Shown: piece after piece, positions 26,301-34,485 of the stretch
Numbering within the stretch: position 1 is the first letter of the stretch
Layout: each line of letters opens with the position of its first letter
Source: CAVVPY01 sp963750295
Lineage (GTDB): Bacteria > Actinomycetota > Actinomycetes > Mycobacteriales > Jatrophihabitantaceae
Length of the DNA stretch: 64,000 nucleotides
Direction of reading: 5' to 3'
Assembly (NCBI GenBank): GCA_963750295.1
Contig: CAVVPY010000008.1
Location: 124,001 to 188,000, forward strand
Translations under genes and position numbers: made by a program
The notes under the pieces: generated by a model
The model's input: the letters and a program-made list of their open reading frames with translations, nothing else
Databases searched by the model: none
Told to the model about the DNA's origin: nothing

Positions 26301-26784
26301 CTCGTCCCGTCCGGGGCAACTGGACGTGGACGCCTACTCCGAGAAGGCACCGGCCGGCATCCCGGCCATGACCGAGCCGGAACAGTTGATCGCCGACATG
26401 TGGGCCACCGGGATCACCCCGTCGATGTACCCGACCGCGCTGATCCGCCCGCGGCTGAGGGCGCAGGGCATCCTGACCAACGCCGAGCTGTTTTCGGTCC
26501 CCAACCGCACCCGGGTGACCATCGGCGGCGTGGTGACCCACCGGCAGCGGCCGGCTACCGCGCGCGGCGTCACCTTCCTCAACATCGAGGACGAGACCGG
26601 CCTGACCAACGTGATCGTGGACGAGGTGGTCTGGCAGAAGTACCGGCGGGTGGTGCGCGATTCCGGCGGACTGAAGATCCGCGGCATGCTCGAGCACACG
26701 CGCGACGGCGTGATCAACGTACTCGCCGAGCGGATCGACAAGCTGCACCTCGGCCTGCGCACCAGGTCCAGGGATTTTCGCTGA
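23383..26784 (+). CDS. dnaE2: error-prone DNA polymerase DnaE2
   Basis: A 1133-residue C-family polymerase. The PHP domain opens with ELHAHSSFSFLDG at residues 70-82; the polymerase active site includes PDIDIDIES, and the GRGSAANS and GLGMLSA segments are conserved. An OB-fold lies near the C-terminus (VTIGGVVTHRQRP). DnaE2 carries out damage-induced mutagenesis with ImuB and ImuA'. The start is ATG 23383 (MGWENPP, the DnaE2 N-terminus); GTG 23377 is in frame but lies next to the -10. Residues 24-39 hold the repeat GVRAH three times, encoded by a 15-base tandem repeat. Expression is LexA-controlled. Confidence 0.96.
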   Translation: MGWENPPIPWRELERRLSGRPAPGVRAHGVRAHGVRAHGDGGDSPAWSRKRDSYEPLGLARQPSGTAYAELHAHSSFSFLDGASAPEELAEEASRLGLRSLTLTDHDGMYGVVRFAEAAEAIGLPTGFGTELSLGVPLPRTMSEKSRAARVGVPDPPGQHLLALARDPDGYASLCRTISTAQLRGGAKGRPVYDLDEVTEAADGHWLVLTGCRKGAVRQALDTGGTAVARRALDELIARFGPDNVAVELCHELDPLADERYDVLAELAHDAGLPIVATTAAHYHAPPRRPLATALAAIRARSSLDDIDGWLPAWAGQHLRSGDEMAARFARWPSAVANAARLGTEIAFSLHLIAPDLPPFPVPPGHTEMSFLRELVYRMAPERFAGKPHEARAYQMIEHELTIIEELHFPGYFLVVYDIARFCREQGILAQGRGSAANSAVCYALQITAIDAVYYELMFERFLAPERGEPPDIDIDIESDRREEVIQYVYQLHGREHAAQVANVITYRPKSAVRDIAKALGYSQGQQDAWSKEIERGYYWSEQTEADAAAVPQQVVDLAGELQNSPRHLGIHSGGMVMCDRPVVEVCPVEWGRMPGRTVLQWDKDDCAEIGLVKFDLLGLGMLSAIQYCFELVAGTHGVTLTLDSIPKEAPCVYDMLCAADSIGVFQVESRAQIATLPRLKPRCFYDLAIEVALIRPGPIQGDSVHPYIRRKNGEEPITYPHPRLEEPLRRTLGIPLFQEQLMQLAVSVADFTPAEADQLRRGMGSKRSKDKIDAMRMRLYDGMAANGITGSTADEIYEKIKAFAAFGFAESHSISFALLVYASSWLKRHYPAAFCAALLNAQPMGFYSPQSLVHDAKRHGIEIRKPSLALSLAGASLEPADGPPQCSCDHPSATLPQPAVRLGLSSVRSIGSELAEAIVAARSAGGPFTSMADLARRVGLSADQVEALATADAFEDFGLPRRDALWAAGAAASSRPGQLDVDAYSEKAPAGIPAMTEPEQLIADMWATGITPSMYPTALIRPRLRAQGILTNAELFSVPNRTRVTIGGVVTHRQRPATARGVTFLNIEDETGLTNVIVDEVVWQKYRRVVRDSGGLKIRGMLEHTRDGVINVLAERIDKLHLGLRTRSRDFR
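23452..23496 (+). repeat. 15-base tandem repeat inside dnaE2 (three copies)
   Basis: GGGGTACGAGCGCAC is repeated three times exactly (23452-23466, 23467-23481, 23482-23496), followed by GGGG. It encodes G-V-R-A-H units in the linker before the PHP domain. Being in frame, copy-number changes would not break the gene. Confidence 0.95.
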
Positions 26785-26802
26785 CGCGGTTCGCCTCGGT
26801 GT

Positions 26803-27408
26803 TCAGTCGAGCGACAGCGCCGTGATCAGCCGGTCCAGGACCTGCTGCATCTCCGCCCGGGCCGCGACCGGGTCGAGCGCGCGCGCGAGGTAGAGCGCCG
26901 CCTCGTCCAGCGCCCCGATCAGGACGTGCGCCAGCGGGATGACCGGCTGGGCCGGCATGCGGCCCACCGCGATCGCGTGCTCGAGCAGGCCCTGCACCAG
27001 TCCCATTCCGTAGCGCAGCCCGATCTCGCGCCACCGCTGCCACCCGAGTACCGCCGGCGCCTCGATGAGCACGATCCGCTGCACCTCCGGCTCGGCGCAG
27101 GCGTCCAGCCACGCCGCCGCACCGAGCCGCATCACCGCGATCGGGTCCGCCTCGCCGGCCGCGAGCACCACAGCGCCGATCTGCGCGGTGATCGCTGCCT
27201 CGGCCGCCTCGAACACCGCGGCGAACAACTCGCGCTTGTCGGCGAACTGGTGGTACATCGCGCCGCGGGTCACTCCGGCCGCGCGCACGATCGCCTCGGT
27301 GCCGACACCGGCGTAGCCGTGCTCGGCGAACAGCGGGCGCGCGGCAGCGACCAGCGCGTCCCGCGTCGCGGCCGATCTGTCGGCCTGCGTGCGCCGGTTG
27401 CTTTTCAT
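26803..27408 (-). CDS. TetR-family transcriptional regulator
   Basis: A 201-residue TetR regulator. The N-terminal helix-turn-helix covers about residues 15-60 (RDALVAAARPLFAEHGYAGV, then VTRGAMYHQFADKRELFAAV). The C-terminal ligand domain (EVQRIVLIEAPAVLGWQRWR) matches the TetR_C group common in actinobacteria. It is divergent from an alpha/beta hydrolase 67 bases away, the typical layout of a TetR repressor and its target. A perfect dyad overlaps its own start codon, which implies autoregulation. The inducing ligand is unknown. Confidence 0.95.
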   Translation of the reverse strand: MKSNRRTQADRSAATRDALVAAARPLFAEHGYAGVGTEAIVRAAGVTRGAMYHQFADKRELFAAVFEAAEAAITAQIGAVVLAAGEADPIAVMRLGAAAWLDACAEPEVQRIVLIEAPAVLGWQRWREIGLRYGMGLVQGLLEHAIAVGRMPAQPVIPLAHVLIGALDEAALYLARALDPVAARAEMQQVLDRLITALSLD

Positions 27409-27424
27409 ACAGGCTGTACGTATG
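27406..27424. promoter_or_regulatory. probable TetR operator in the divergent promoter
   Basis: TACAG-G-CTGTA (27408-27418) is a perfect inverted repeat centred just upstream of the TetR start codon, nested in a wider dyad CATAC-N9-GTATG (27406-27424). It is the only strong dyad between the TetR and hydrolase genes. Confidence 0.72.
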
Positions 27425-27475
27425 TTTGTGGCACCACGAGCCGAACCTACCGCGAGCTGACCGAGAGGGACCACC

Positions 27476-28321
27476 ATGTCGATCGTCGATCTGCCCCAGG
27501 GCCGGGTCCACTACCGCGCGGCCGGACCTGCCGACTCGACCGCGCCGCCGGTCGTGTTCGTCCACGGCCTGCTCGTCGACCACGGCCTGTGGACCGGAGT
27601 TGCCGACGCGCTGGCCGCGCGCGGGATCCGATCCTTCGCTCCCAGCCTGCCACTCGGGGCGCACCCCGAGGCGCTCGCCGCCGGCGCAGAGCTGAGCCCA
27701 CGCGGCGTGGCCGGCCTGATCAACGACTTCCTGGACGCCCTCGACCTGCGCGACGTGACGCTGGTCGGCAACGACACCGGCGGCGCACTGTGCCAGTTCC
27801 TGATCGATGCGGACGACTCGCGCATCGGCCGCCTGGCCCTGACCAACTGCGACGCATTCGACAAGTTCCCGCCCGCACCGTTCGGCCTGTTGGTGACGCT
27901 CGGACGCAGCGCCCGACGGCTGCGCCTGGCGATGGCCGCGATGCGCTCCACCCGGGTGCGCCACTCCGTCCTCGGGTTCGGCAGCCTCGTCGCCAAGCCC
28001 CTCGACCCGGCCCTGACCCGCCGCTGGGTCGAGCCGATGCTGACCGACGAAGGTGTCCGACGAGACACCGCACGCTTCCTCGCCGCCATCGACAAGGCCG
28101 ACCTGCTCGACGTCTCGACCCGTCTGAGCCGCTTCGGCAAGCCGGTGCTGCTCATCTGGGGCGAGGCCGATCGGTTCTTCCGGATCGCCTTCGCACAACG
28201 GCTGCGCGATACGTTTGCGGATGCCCGTCTCGTCCCGATTGTCGGCGGGCGGACGTTCGTGCCTCTCGACGAACCCGAGCGTGTTGCCAGCGAGATCGCC
28301 ACCGCCTGGTACACGCTCTGA
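27476..28321 (+). CDS. alpha/beta hydrolase, Asp-nucleophile type
   Basis: A 281-residue alpha/beta hydrolase. FVHGLLVDHGLW holds the oxyanion HG at residues 30-31, and the nucleophile elbow is VGNDTGGA with Asp100 instead of Ser, as in haloalkane dehalogenases and epoxide hydrolases. LLIWGEADRFF carries the acid-bearing strand. The loop that normally ends in the catalytic His reads GGRTFVPLDEP, with Thr at the usual His position, so activity by the standard mechanism is uncertain. The ATG follows GAGAGGGA. It is probably controlled by the divergent TetR protein. Confidence 0.9.
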   Translation: MSIVDLPQGRVHYRAAGPADSTAPPVVFVHGLLVDHGLWTGVADALAARGIRSFAPSLPLGAHPEALAAGAELSPRGVAGLINDFLDALDLRDVTLVGNDTGGALCQFLIDADDSRIGRLALTNCDAFDKFPPAPFGLLVTLGRSARRLRLAMAAMRSTRVRHSVLGFGSLVAKPLDPALTRRWVEPMLTDEGVRRDTARFLAAIDKADLLDVSTRLSRFGKPVLLIWGEADRFFRIAFAQRLRDTFADARLVPIVGGRTFVPLDEPERVASEIATAWYTL

Positions 28322-28393
28322 GGCGTCAGACCCTGGCGCGCGCCGGTCAGGTGCGGCAGGCTCGACCCAAGCGGCGTACGCCAAGGAGCCTCG

Positions 28394-28819
28394 ATGAAGA
28401 TCTCAGCGATCCTCGCCCACAAGGGCGGCGACACAGTCACGATCGCGCCTGACGCAACTGTTTCCGACCTGCTCGCCCGCCTCGCCGAGCACGGGATCGG
28501 TGCCGTTCTCGTCAGCACGTCGACCGAGGTGCTGGGAATCGTGTCCGAGCGGGACGTGGTGCGGCGCCTGTATGAGCGCGGCAGCGACATCCTCACCTCG
28601 CCCGTCGAAACCATCATGACCGCCGACGTGGTGAGCTGTTCACCCGATGACGAGGTCGACCAGGTGGCCGAGACGATGACGGCGCGCCGGATCCGGCACA
28701 TGCCCGTCATCGCCGATGGATTCGTGCTCGGGCTGGTCTCGATCGGCGACGTCGTGAAGAGCCGAATCGGCGAACTCGAGCAGGAACGTGGCTTGCTGGA
28801 GCAGTACATAACCGGCTGA
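28394..28819 (+). CDS. tandem CBS-domain protein
   Basis: A 141-residue protein made of two CBS motifs (about residues 8-65 and 75-130): VSDLLARLAEHGIGAVLVS, GIVSERDVVRRL, then RRIRHMPVIADG and GLVSIGDVVK. Such stand-alone CBS pairs bind adenine nucleotides. AAGGAG lies 6 bases before the ATG. It is 70 bases upstream of the pilus operon and co-directional. A regulatory link to the pilus ATPases is conceivable, but stand-alone CBS proteins are common. Confidence 0.93.
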   Translation: MKISAILAHKGGDTVTIAPDATVSDLLARLAEHGIGAVLVSTSTEVLGIVSERDVVRRLYERGSDILTSPVETIMTADVVSCSPDDEVDQVAETMTARRIRHMPVIADGFVLGLVSIGDVVKSRIGELEQERGLLEQYITG

Positions 28820-28889
28820 AACAACCGAAACTCCGCACGGATCGGCGCGACGTCCTACATGTCTGCCTGATCCGGACGATCTAGTCGCT

Positions 28890-30557
28890 GTGTACGGCAA
28901 TCACGGGCCGCTTCTCGAGGCCCTGCGCGAGCGCGGGCTGAGCGCCGCCGTGCTCGGCGATGCCGTCCGCCTCGCCGACGAATCCGGCCGGCCGCTGCGC
29001 GACGTGCTGGTCGGCCAGGGTGCCGTCACCGAGGTCGAGATCGCCGAGACCCTCGCCGAGGCCTACTCGGTCAAGAGCATGGACCTGGCCGGGTACCCGA
29101 TCGATGTCGCGGCCGCGGCCAAGATCCCGCTGGCGCTCGCACGTCGGCATCGGTTGCTCGGCATCGCCATCGACGACGAAGAGATCGTCGTCGCCGTCGC
29201 GGACCCGGGCGACGTCCTCGCGCTCGACGACGTCCGTGCGGCGACCGGCCTGCAGGTGCGACCGGTCGTGGTCGCCCGGGACGAGCTGAACAAGGCGATC
29301 GACCGATTTCAGCGCTCCGAGGCCGACCTCGACGACGTGGCCGCGAGCCTGGCCGGTAGCGAGCAACCGTCATCAGTCGTCGAATCGGTGTCCGACGAGG
29401 CGCCCATCGTCCGATACGTCAACGGCCTGATCGAGCAGGCGATCGAGAACCGGGCCTCGGACCTGCACCTGGAGCCGACCGAACACGAATTGCGTGTGCG
29501 CTACCGCATCGACGGTGTGCTGCACGAGGTCGACACCGTGCCCAAAGCGGTGCAGTCCGCTCTGATCAGCCGGCTGAAGATCATGTCCAACGTCGACATC
29601 ACCGAGCGGCGGGTACCTCAGAACGGCCGGATCACGATGCGGATCGGTGCCCGGGCGGTCGACATGCGGCTTGCCACGCTGCCGACCGTATGGGGCGAGA
29701 AGATCGTGCTACGGGTGCTCGACACCGGCGGCATCGACCTCGACCTGCGCCGGCTCGGGTTCACCACGGCCAACTACGACCGCTTCGCCACGTCGTTCCA
29801 CAAGCCGCACGGGATGGTGCTGGTGACCGGCCCGACCGGTTCGGGCAAGTCGACGACCCTGTACGCGACCTTGACCGAGCTCAGCAAGCCGGAGGTCAAC
29901 GTCATCACCGTCGAGGATCCGGTCGAGTACCGGCTGGCCGGTGTGAATCAGGTGCAGGTCAACCACAAGGCCGGGCTCACCTTCGCCGCCGTACTGCCGG
30001 CGATCCTCAGGTCGGACCCCGACATCGTGCTGATCGGCGAGATCCGCGACCGGGTCACCGCGCAGCTCGCCGTCGAGGCCGCACTCACCGGCCACCTCGT
30101 GCTCTCGACCCTGCACACCAACGATGCGCCCAGTGCGGTCACCCGGCTGGTCGAGATGGGGATCGAGCCCTTCCTCGTCGGCTCATCGCTGGACTGCGTG
30201 ATGGCCCAGCGGCTGGCCCGGCAACTGTGCTCGTGGTGCAAGGAGCAGTACTACCCGACGATGGCCGAGCTCGAGTCCGCGCGCTGGCCCTTCGAACTCC
30301 TCGGTCCTATCGCCATGCTGTGGCAACCCGTCGGCTGTCGATCGTGCGCCGGCACCGGTTACCGCGGCCGCATCGCCCTGCACGAGGTGATGGCGGTCGG
30401 CGAAGAGATCGAGCGCCTGGCAGTCGAGCGCGCATCGGCTCACGAGATCCAGCGCACCGCGATGGCGCAGGGCATGGAGCTGCTACGCGTGGACGGCTTC
30501 CGCAAGGCCGCAGCCGGCGAGACCTCGCTGGCCGAGGTCCTCCGCGTGGCGATCTGA
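28890..30557 (+). CDS. pilB: type IV pilus assembly ATPase PilB
   Basis: A 555-residue GspE/PilB secretion ATPase. The N-terminal MshEN/T2SSE-N domain covers about residues 1-150 (VGQGAVTEVEIAETLAEAYS). Walker A GPTGSGKS is at 314-321 and Walker B DIVLIGEIRD starts at 378. The zinc tetracysteine motif of PilB is present: C447-x2-C450 and C483-x2-C486 with GTGYRGR after it. PilB hydrolyses ATP at the inner face of the membrane to drive pilin polymerisation on PilC. It is the first gene of the T4P operon. The GTG start has no clear ribosome site. Confidence 0.96.
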   Translation: MYGNHGPLLEALRERGLSAAVLGDAVRLADESGRPLRDVLVGQGAVTEVEIAETLAEAYSVKSMDLAGYPIDVAAAAKIPLALARRHRLLGIAIDDEEIVVAVADPGDVLALDDVRAATGLQVRPVVVARDELNKAIDRFQRSEADLDDVAASLAGSEQPSSVVESVSDEAPIVRYVNGLIEQAIENRASDLHLEPTEHELRVRYRIDGVLHEVDTVPKAVQSALISRLKIMSNVDITERRVPQNGRITMRIGARAVDMRLATLPTVWGEKIVLRVLDTGGIDLDLRRLGFTTANYDRFATSFHKPHGMVLVTGPTGSGKSTTLYATLTELSKPEVNVITVEDPVEYRLAGVNQVQVNHKAGLTFAAVLPAILRSDPDIVLIGEIRDRVTAQLAVEAALTGHLVLSTLHTNDAPSAVTRLVEMGIEPFLVGSSLDCVMAQRLARQLCSWCKEQYYPTMAELESARWPFELLGPIAMLWQPVGCRSCAGTGYRGRIALHEVMAVGEEIERLAVERASAHEIQRTAMAQGMELLRVDGFRKAAAGETSLAEVLRVAI

Positions 30558-30732
30558 CGCGATTTCGTCCCACTTCGGCACGGTTCGTGGCCCGGGCGCG
30601 AGCAATAGCAACGATCCGGCTCAGGATTCGATACGCCCCGCCGATGGAAGGCGCGACACCGAGTGTTAGTTCGGTGTGAAGTTTGACGCGCTGAGCGGGG
30701 GCCCGCGCGACACGAGGTCGAAGGGTCCTGTT

Positions 30733-31905
30733 GTGACTGCACACTCCCAGTCCGTGCTCAACGGCTCGGCCTCGCGTGCGGACGTCGCGGCAGAGTTCGC
30801 CACCGGCGGCTCGGCGCGGGAGCTGCCGCGCAGCGAAGCGCGCGACTCACTCGACACCTTGCTGCAGAGCACGGTCGAGGCGGGCGGGTCCGACCTGCAC
30901 CTGACCACGAACTCGCCGCCGATGATCCGCGTCCACGGCGACCTCACCCCGCTGCCGGACTACGAGCCCCTTGGGCCCGAGCAGACCGCCGAGCTGATCC
31001 ACGCGATCCTGACGCCGGACCAATGGCTGCGCTTCGAGACCGACCTCGAGTACGACCTCGCCTACGACGTGCCCGGCCTGTCCCGGTTCCGCGTGAACGT
31101 GTTCCAGCAGCGCAACGCCTACGGCGCGGTCATGCGGGCCATCCCGCACGAGATCAAGCAGTTGCACGAACTCGGCATCCCGGACCAGATCGCGCGCTTC
31201 GCCACCCTGCCGCGCGGGCTGGTCCTGGTCACCGGGCCGACCGGTTCCGGCAAGACCACAACCCTGGCCTCGTTGCTCGATCTCGCCAACCGCACCCGGC
31301 GCGACCACATCGTCACCATCGAGGACCCGATCGAGTTCCTGCACGGCCACCGCCGGTGCCTGGTCAATCAGCGCGAGGTCGGTGTCGACACCAGCAGTTT
31401 CGCCGAGGCACTCAAGCACGTGCTGCGCCAGGACCCGGACATCATCCTGGTCGGCGAGCTGCGCGATCTCGAAACGGTGGCGACCGCGATCACCGCGGCC
31501 GAGACCGGGCACCTCGTCCTCGCGACCCTGCACACGCAGTCGGCCGCGCAGACCATCGACCGGGTGATCGACATCTTCCCGCCGCACCAGCAGCAGGAGA
31601 TTCGCGCGCAGCTGTCGACGGCATTGCAGGGCGTGGTCACCCAGGCGCTGTGCAAGACCGCGGACGGGCAAGGACGTACGGTGGTGTGCGAGGTCATGTT
31701 CGCCACCGCAGCGATCCGCAACCTGATCCGCGAGGGCAAGAACCACCAGATCCCGTCGTTCATGCAGTCCTCCGGCGCCGACGGCATGCTGACCTTCGAT
31801 CAGCACCTCGCCCAGCGCGTGCACGAAGGACTCATCCGCTACGAGAACGCGCTCGACCTGTGCCACGCCGTCGAGGAGTTCAAGCGACTCGTTGGACGGG
31901 CCTGA
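30733..31905 (+). CDS. pilT: pilus retraction ATPase PilT
   Basis: A 390-residue PilT ATPase. Walker A GPTGSGKT is at residues 168-175, the ASP and Walker B boxes follow (DPDIILVGELRD), and the diagnostic PilT motif AIRNLIRE is at 327-334. PilT depolymerises pili and powers twitching, DNA uptake or surface sensing. GTG 30733 is chosen for its GAAGGG site 7 bases upstream; GTG 30676 would add 19 residues. Its end is 3 bases from pilC. Its presence next to pilB implies a dynamic, retractable pilus rather than a static fibre. Confidence 0.95.
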   Translation: MTAHSQSVLNGSASRADVAAEFATGGSARELPRSEARDSLDTLLQSTVEAGGSDLHLTTNSPPMIRVHGDLTPLPDYEPLGPEQTAELIHAILTPDQWLRFETDLEYDLAYDVPGLSRFRVNVFQQRNAYGAVMRAIPHEIKQLHELGIPDQIARFATLPRGLVLVTGPTGSGKTTTLASLLDLANRTRRDHIVTIEDPIEFLHGHRRCLVNQREVGVDTSSFAEALKHVLRQDPDIILVGELRDLETVATAITAAETGHLVLATLHTQSAAQTIDRVIDIFPPHQQQEIRAQLSTALQGVVTQALCKTADGQGRTVVCEVMFATAAIRNLIREGKNHQIPSFMQSSGADGMLTFDQHLAQRVHEGLIRYENALDLCHAVEEFKRLVGRA

Positions 31906-31908
31906 GCC

Positions 31909-33153
31909 ATGGTCACCACCCTCACGAAGAGCTTCGACTACGAGGCGATCGACGCCAACGGCAAGCGGTCCAAGGGCAAGCTCGACGGCGCGAGCGAGGC
32001 AAGCGTCGCCTCCTCGCTTCGGCAGACCGGCGCGATCCCGCTCACCATCACCGAGTCGGGCAAAGGTCTGCAGAAGGATCTCAAGATCCCCGGCCGCAAG
32101 GATCACGTCTCGCTGAAGGAACTGTCCGTGTTCGCCCGGCAGTTCGCCACGATGACCTCGTCCGGGCTGTCGTTGTTGCGCTCGCTCGCGATCCTCGAGG
32201 AACAGACGACCAAACCGGTGCTGCACAAGGCGATTCGTGACGTCCGTCGAGACATCGAATCCGGTCTGTCCCTCTCCGGCGCGTTGGGCCGGCAGGATCG
32301 GATCTTCCCGGAACTGATGATCGCGATGGTGCGGGCCGGCGAGACCGGCGGCTTCCTCGACAGCGCGCTGGACCGGATCGCACAGAACTTCGAGAAGGAC
32401 GCCGCGCTCCGGGGCAAGATCAAGTCGGCACTGACCTACCCGGCCATCGTGATCTGCTTCAGCGTCGTCATGGTCGCGGCGGTACTGGTGTTCATCGTGC
32501 CGATCTTCGAGAAGATGTTCCGCAATCTCGGCGGCACGTTGCCGTTGCCGACGCAGATCATGGTCACGCTCAGCCACCAGATGTGGTGGATCGCCCCGAT
32601 CGGCCTCGCCGCTGTGACCACCGGCACCGTCCTGTTCCGGCGCAAGCTGCGCGAGGACTACGAATGGCGGCTGTCCGTCGACCGCCTCAAGCTCCGGCTG
32701 CCGATCTTCGGTTCGCTGTTCACCAAGATCGCGATCAGCCGATTCGCTCGCAATCTAGGGACCTTGCTCGCTGTCGGCGTGCCCGTCATGCAAGCCCTCG
32801 ATGTGGTTGCCGGGACGACCGGGAACGCGGTCATCGGCGAGGCGATGAAGGACGTGCAGAAGTCGGTGCGGGACGGACAGCCGATGTCGGCGCCGTTGGT
32901 CAAGCACCCGATCTTTCCCGTCATGGTGACGCAGATGATCGAGGTCGGCGAAGAGACCGGTCAGATCAGCGCGATGCTCGACAAGATCGCGGACTTCTAC
33001 GACCAGGAGGTCGAGACCAGCACCGAGTCGCTGACCGCCGCGATCGAGCCGGTGATGGTCGTCGTGATGGGCGCGATCGTCGGCGTGATGGTCATCTGCC
33101 TCTACCTGCCGATGTTCACCATCTACCAGAACATCCAGGGTGCGACGTCATGA
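31909..33153 (+). CDS. pilC: type IV pilus inner-membrane platform protein PilC
   Basis: A 414-residue GspF/PilC protein with two T2SSF domains (the first with FARQFATMTSSGLSLLRSL, the second with FARNLGTLLAVGVPVMQAL). Three membrane segments lie at about residues 178-200, 225-243 and 383-404. MIEVGEETGQISAML is the conserved second-domain motif. PilC anchors PilB and PilT and supports pilin addition. Its TGA overlaps the next gene's ATG (33150-33153). Confidence 0.96.
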   Translation: MVTTLTKSFDYEAIDANGKRSKGKLDGASEASVASSLRQTGAIPLTITESGKGLQKDLKIPGRKDHVSLKELSVFARQFATMTSSGLSLLRSLAILEEQTTKPVLHKAIRDVRRDIESGLSLSGALGRQDRIFPELMIAMVRAGETGGFLDSALDRIAQNFEKDAALRGKIKSALTYPAIVICFSVVMVAAVLVFIVPIFEKMFRNLGGTLPLPTQIMVTLSHQMWWIAPIGLAAVTTGTVLFRRKLREDYEWRLSVDRLKLRLPIFGSLFTKIAISRFARNLGTLLAVGVPVMQALDVVAGTTGNAVIGEAMKDVQKSVRDGQPMSAPLVKHPIFPVMVTQMIEVGEETGQISAMLDKIADFYDQEVETSTESLTAAIEPVMVVVMGAIVGVMVICLYLPMFTIYQNIQGATS

Positions 33154-34346
33154 GCCGGTGCCGTCGGGTTGCCGCAGGTGCGGTTGCGGCATCGATCGTG
33201 CTCGGCATCTCGGCCCAGCCCGCGTCGGCGGTATCGGTGACGACGGGCGCGACCGGGTTCGCGTCGGCCGGCTTCACCGGGACTGCCCAGCTGCACGCGA
33301 ACCTCAGCCTGACCGGTTCGCTCGGGGGGCTGCTCGACGGGCTCATCGCGCCGATCGTGAACGACGCGCTCAACCCACTGGTGGCGGCGCTTCAGGGCAC
33401 GGCCAGCAACATCATCGGCGCGGCGCTCGGCCCGTCGAGCAGCCTCCACGCTGCATCGCCGACCACGCAGGGCGGACCGAAGCCGGCCGCGTTCCCGGCC
33501 GACCTGCCGGCCGGCATCCCCTCCCCATGCACCGCCGCGTCGGCGACCCAGCCGTGCTACCGCACGACCAGCCCCACCTCGAGCAGCGCAGGTTCGCTCG
33601 CTTCGGCAACGGTGAGCTTGATCAGCGGCTACACGCAGCAGACGCCGTCCACGGCTGACGCGACGACACCGATCTTCGGCCGCGCCCAGTCCGCCGGCGT
33701 CCAGATCAGCGTGCTGCCCGGCGCCACCTCGATCCTGAACCCGGTGGTGTCGACCGGCGCGGTCGACTCGATGGCGACCTGCCCGAACGACGGCACCACG
33801 TCACCGACCGCTCAGGTCTCCGCCGCGAACGTGTCCGTCCTCGGCGGGAAGGTCACCTTCGGTGTGGCCAACGGCGTGATCGCCACGATCACGGTGAACG
33901 GCGTCACTTACCCGGCAGTGGACGACGTGCCCGTGGTGACCTTCGCCGGGATCACCGTCCAGTCCTACGGCGACTCGGTCGCGATCAGCCTGCCGCTGAC
34001 GCTGGCGCAGGTGGTTGCCGCTCTCGGCCTCGGCGGCTCGGTGGTCAGCACCCTGCTCAGCTACGGCACGAGCGGCACCGGCCTGACCCTGACCTTCGTC
34101 CTCGGTCCCAATGTCGCCGTCACCAAGACGACGGCGCTGGCGTGGGGCTTGGGCGTCGGCGCCGACCTGTCCGGCTCGCTGAACTTCAATCTGCTCGGCG
34201 TGGTCGGCGCAACGGTGTCGGTACCGACCGGCATTACCGGGTCGACCTTCGGCAACCTGCTCGATCTCCGACTGGCCTATACCTCCTGCCAGGTCGGAGC
34301 GGCACCGAGTGGCGCGCCACGGGCGATCCCGGTGCAACTCGTGTAG
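33150..34346 (+). CDS. secreted protein of the pilus operon, unknown function
   Basis: A 398-residue exported protein. The Sec signal covers residues 1-27 (ending QPASA). The mature protein is Ala/Gly/Thr/Ser-rich: an N-terminal hydrophobic beta/helical segment (LHANLSLTGSLGGLLDGLIA), a Pro/Thr/Ser linker with three cysteines near residues 125-135, and a C-terminal half of alternating strands (GVANGVIATITVNGVTYPAV, VTFAGITVQSYGD). I recognise no family. The ATGA overlap with pilC and the position before the major pilin make it a genuine member of the operon. It could be a surface subunit, an adhesin or a wall-crossing factor; the sequence does not decide. Confidence 0.85.
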   Translation: MSRCRRVAAGAVAASIVLGISAQPASAVSVTTGATGFASAGFTGTAQLHANLSLTGSLGGLLDGLIAPIVNDALNPLVAALQGTASNIIGAALGPSSSLHAASPTTQGGPKPAAFPADLPAGIPSPCTAASATQPCYRTTSPTSSSAGSLASATVSLISGYTQQTPSTADATTPIFGRAQSAGVQISVLPGATSILNPVVSTGAVDSMATCPNDGTTSPTAQVSAANVSVLGGKVTFGVANGVIATITVNGVTYPAVDDVPVVTFAGITVQSYGDSVAISLPLTLAQVVAALGLGGSVVSTLLSYGTSGTGLTLTFVLGPNVAVTKTTALAWGLGVGADLSGSLNFNLLGVVGATVSVPTGITGSTFGNLLDLRLAYTSCQVGAAPSGAPRAIPVQLV

Positions 34347-34485
34347 CGCACTCGACAACGGCAGCCCGGCTGCCCACACAGATTTCCGGTCGCACCCCTG
34401 CCGACCGGAGACGGAGCAAGGCACCCGCCGCGCTTCAGTCGGACTTTCCGCGGTCCGGCATCCCCTGCGAGTCAAGGAGACTCAG

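Noticed and set aside
26714..28384. A 556-codon minus-strand frame over the TetR and hydrolase genes
   Set aside because: Composition and lack of domains mark it as a shadow; the two real genes are clear.
30558..30732. Possible small gene between pilB and pilT
   Set aside because: No start with a ribosome site; the in-frame GTG 30676 only extends PilT.
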